Below are positions 62,287-64,000 of a DNA stretch of 64,000 nt, one piece after another. Source of the DNA: Symbiodinium natans (lineage: Eukaryota > Sar > Dinophyceae > Suessiales > Symbiodiniaceae); assembly GCA_905221605.1 (NCBI GenBank), contig CAJNDS010002538.1, positions 311,232 through 375,231 on the forward strand. Direction: 5' to 3'. Position 1 is the stretch's first letter. Each line of letters begins with the position of its first letter. The notes under the pieces were generated by a model. The model searched no databases. It saw only the letters and a list, made by a program, of their open reading frames with translations, and was not told the DNA's origin. A program made the translations under genes and the position numbers.

Positions 62287-63639
62287 ATGGCCTTCTGTCT
62301 GGATTTGGCGCCGGATCATCTTAGGAAGATTCTTGGCTCTTCCATCCATACTTCGCCCTGCCTCTTCTCGTATGACAACAAATTCTGCACCGTGGAGTCC
62401 AGTATCGCCTTTTGCATTATGCAGCTGGCTGGCACGGTCTCCATTCGTGCACACTTGGATGCCGATGTAAAGTCCTCCGAATTGGTTGGGGCTGCTCTCC
62501 AGCTTATCCACCGCTGTTGGTCCAAGGGACTTGCCCTCCAGTTAAGGGAGATAGATGGATGCGGATGCCTTGAGTGGCAGCAATGGGGGTTGCAAACTCT
62601 GCGCGCTATGGGTTCGGTGAGTGTGGCGTGGCATAATGTACTTGCTGGCCACATCGGGCAGGCGTATATAATTGCGCTCCCGGTAACATTGCATGCATCT
62701 TGCAGAATTGCCACTACCACCCTGGGCAGCTACGAGGTGTTTTTTCTTCGGTTGAGCTCGCTGTCCTGTCTGCCTGTTTTCCGTCTTCATGCACCTCTTC
62801 TCGCATACCAAAGGTCACCTCCCACCCTGCTTGCTCGTGCCACCCACCATGGTTTTTGGCCTGGCGTTCTTAAACGCCCCTCTGGGCCCCTCCCAGCCGA
62901 GAATGGCACCGGTGCGCCACGAGTGCAAGAGTACCAGTTCACCACCCAAACGGCCTGCGCCTTTCACGAACAGGGTCTTGGTGCGACCTGTGCTTTCGTT
63001 GGCCAAATCGCCACCTTCGTCCTCGTTGAAGTTGGACTCGAGTTTGGATGTATGCTCAAGTACACCATGTGTTGCTCACCCTACACGCACGGAGAGTGGT
63101 ACCTCCTCGACTCTACCCAACTAGGCGCTGAACTTCTTCCGCTCCTCCTGGAAAACATGGCCTTCCGACTTGATCTCAATCTGGTGCAAATCCAAGTAGT
63201 TGTCCAGGGACTGACTTTTGCTGTCCCTCTAGTCAGCTTTCTTGTTGATTGGCCTGTTGGCACGGTCTTTATTGCTGTTGCCTTCCCCTCCTTTGAGCAC
63301 ATGGTAGAGGCGCATCCGGTCCTGGTAGGGTCTTACTTTAGTAGGCGCCTCTGTATTGTCAATCCGCCTGATGGGATGCTCCCTCTCAATCTCACAATCG
63401 ATCCAATGCTGCCGGTCCTAATGCTGCAAATACTAATTGTGCAACACATGCGGCAACGGAGTGGTTACCTTGAAAGTCGGGCTTTCGTACTTTGCGATGA
63501 ACAGGGCTTTGTTGCGGACACGTGCACCAAAATCCAAACAGCGTTCCATGAGGATGCGAGGGTGCTTCTTAAGTACAAGTGCCTCACCTTCGAAGGTCAC
63601 CTGTTTAGATTGGTCTCCGCCTCCCACAGCCTACTTTGA
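62287..63639 (+). CDS. Retroelement ORF4, unrecognised
   Basis: 450 aa from ATG 62287 to TGA 63637-63639 (TGATG overlap at the end). Rich in Leu, Cys and His, with several hydrophobic stretches (for example CAFVGQIATFVLVEVGLEFG and LTFAVPLVSFLVDWPVGTVF), so it may be membrane-associated or a compact beta-rich protein; no transmembrane topology is obvious. No catalytic motif recognised. Its intact length and its place after ORF3 support real coding. Role unknown. Confidence 0.6.
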   Translation: MAFCLDLAPDHLRKILGSSIHTSPCLFSYDNKFCTVESSIAFCIMQLAGTVSIRAHLDADVKSSELVGAALQLIHRCWSKGLALQLREIDGCGCLEWQQWGLQTLRAMGSVSVAWHNVLAGHIGQAYIIALPVTLHASCRIATTTLGSYEVFFLRLSSLSCLPVFRLHAPLLAYQRSPPTLLARATHHGFWPGVLKRPSGPLPAENGTGAPRVQEYQFTTQTACAFHEQGLGATCAFVGQIATFVLVEVGLEFGCMLKYTMCCSPYTHGEWYLLDSTQLGAELLPLLLENMAFRLDLNLVQIQVVVQGLTFAVPLVSFLVDWPVGTVFIAVAFPSFEHMVEAHPVLVGSYFSRRLCIVNPPDGMLPLNLTIDPMLPVLMLQILIVQHMRQRSGYLESRAFVLCDEQGFVADTCTKIQTAFHEDARVLLKYKCLTFEGHLFRLVSASHSLL

Positions 63640-63802
63640 TGCTAGGACGGCTGGCTTTGCTGCATTGGTAACGCCTTCCTGCCGCCTTTTGGCTCACACT
63701 AGCGTAGTAGTGCTTTGGCTCATGGGAGTCTGAGGCTGCCCCGCGACGTCACTTTCCTGCCGCCACACTATACGACTCGTTGCCTTGCGGCCCAACTTGA
63801 GC

Positions 63803-64000
63803 ATGTCAACAGAGGAAGATTGCCTTGACAGCGACCCAAGGCAGCTTGAGTACGCCCGTACTCTTGCTCTGCCGCAAGCTCTGTCCTTGGATTTGTCCCC
63901 GGTGGCCTTGACGCTGGTCCTAGGCAATGACCCTCTAATTCCTCTTTGCGGAGGGGGAGAGGACCCTGTGCAAAGACTGACATCGTCAGTCGCGCAACGC
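63803..64000 (+). CDS. Possible retroelement ORF5, 5' part only
   Basis: ATG at 63803 and 66 codons open to the window end: begins MSTEEDCLDSDPRQLEYART and continues Leu/Pro-rich. Too short for identification. It follows ORF4 by 163 bp on the same strand. The stretch 63640-63802 holds only an 11-codon frame started by the TGATG. Confidence 0.4.
   Translation, partial: MSTEEDCLDSDPRQLEYARTLALPQALSLDLSPVALTLVLGNDPLIPLCGGGEDPVQRLTSSVAQR

Larger units (their letters stand above)
47788..64000 (+). mobile_element. Giant multi-ORF non-LTR-type retroelement carrying a DNA methyltransferase (3' end outside window)
   Basis: At least 15.5 kb (48469 onwards) of nearly continuous intronless plus-strand ORFs: ORF1 with a cytosine methyltransferase, ORF2 with endonuclease, RT and RNase H, then ORF3, ORF4 and a partial ORF5. 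Codon use is more AT-rich than in the exons of the first 37 kb, and telomere-type repeats are absent. All catalytic residues seen in endonuclease, RT, RNase H and methyltransferase are present, and the long ORFs have no stop or frameshift, so the copy looks young. No long terminal repeat and no integrase or protease were recognised. The 5' boundary is placed at the start of the upstream open frame and may lie nearer 48.1 kb. DNMT capture by dinoflagellate retrotransposons has been reported as far as I recall; I do not recall this ORF layout. Confidence 0.75.

Overview
The window looks like nuclear DNA of a dinoflagellate. The evidence is: TTTAGGG/CCCTAAA telomere-type repeats throughout the first 37 kb, very short exons whose introns start with GT or GC (perhaps also GA) and end with AG, a Hint (hedgehog/intein-type) domain protein, a DIRS-type reverse transcriptase element, and a very large retroelement encoding a DNA cytosine methyltransferase. 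The genus cannot be told from the sequence.

Region 1 (about 1-37 kb) first looks like a waste of interstitial telomeric repeats. Read on the minus strand, the GC-rich islands between the repeats are exons, and their codon phases fit together. At least five minus-strand genes lie head to tail: an intronless coiled-coil plus Hint gene (1976-3787); a many-exon gene ending at 3821; another many-exon gene with a membrane-spanning exon (exons 14490-23029; it either stops at 14269 or runs on into the gene below it); a family-2-like glycosyltransferase (GT2) gene (23406 to about 33461, 17 exons proposed); and a gene ending at 34659. The TTTAGGG-like arrays, in both orientations, form most of the introns. 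A DIRS-like element with intact split direct repeats (18046-21521) sits in one such intron, in a CCCTAAA tract, with no target duplication. Several families of about 100-bp fold-back elements are also scattered in these introns.

Region 2 (about 37-47.7 kb) has almost no telomeric repeats. It holds an 84-bp (28-codon) tandem repeat field (38395-42885) with a 1 kb segment inserted twice, a GC-rich minisatellite, a (TAG)n/(CTA)n giant inverted repeat, several exon-like fragments on both strands, and a frameshifted relic of a domain I associate with dinoflagellate copia-type polyproteins.

Region 3 (about 47.8 kb to the window end) is a single plus-strand unit of intronless ORFs with a different base composition. 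ORF1 (2098 aa) carries a DNMT3-like cytosine methyltransferase domain. ORF2 (2167 aa) carries AP-type endonuclease, reverse transcriptase, zinc-finger-like, RNase H and an unassigned C-terminal domain. ORF1 and ORF2 overlap by ATGA. Then come ORF3, ORF4 and a partial ORF5, all unrecognised. This is a non-LTR-type retroelement of at least 15.5 kb with ORFs downstream of the polymerase gene; its 3' end lies outside the window.

Exon boundaries were worked out by eye from reading frame and splice-site dinucleotides. They need transcript support.
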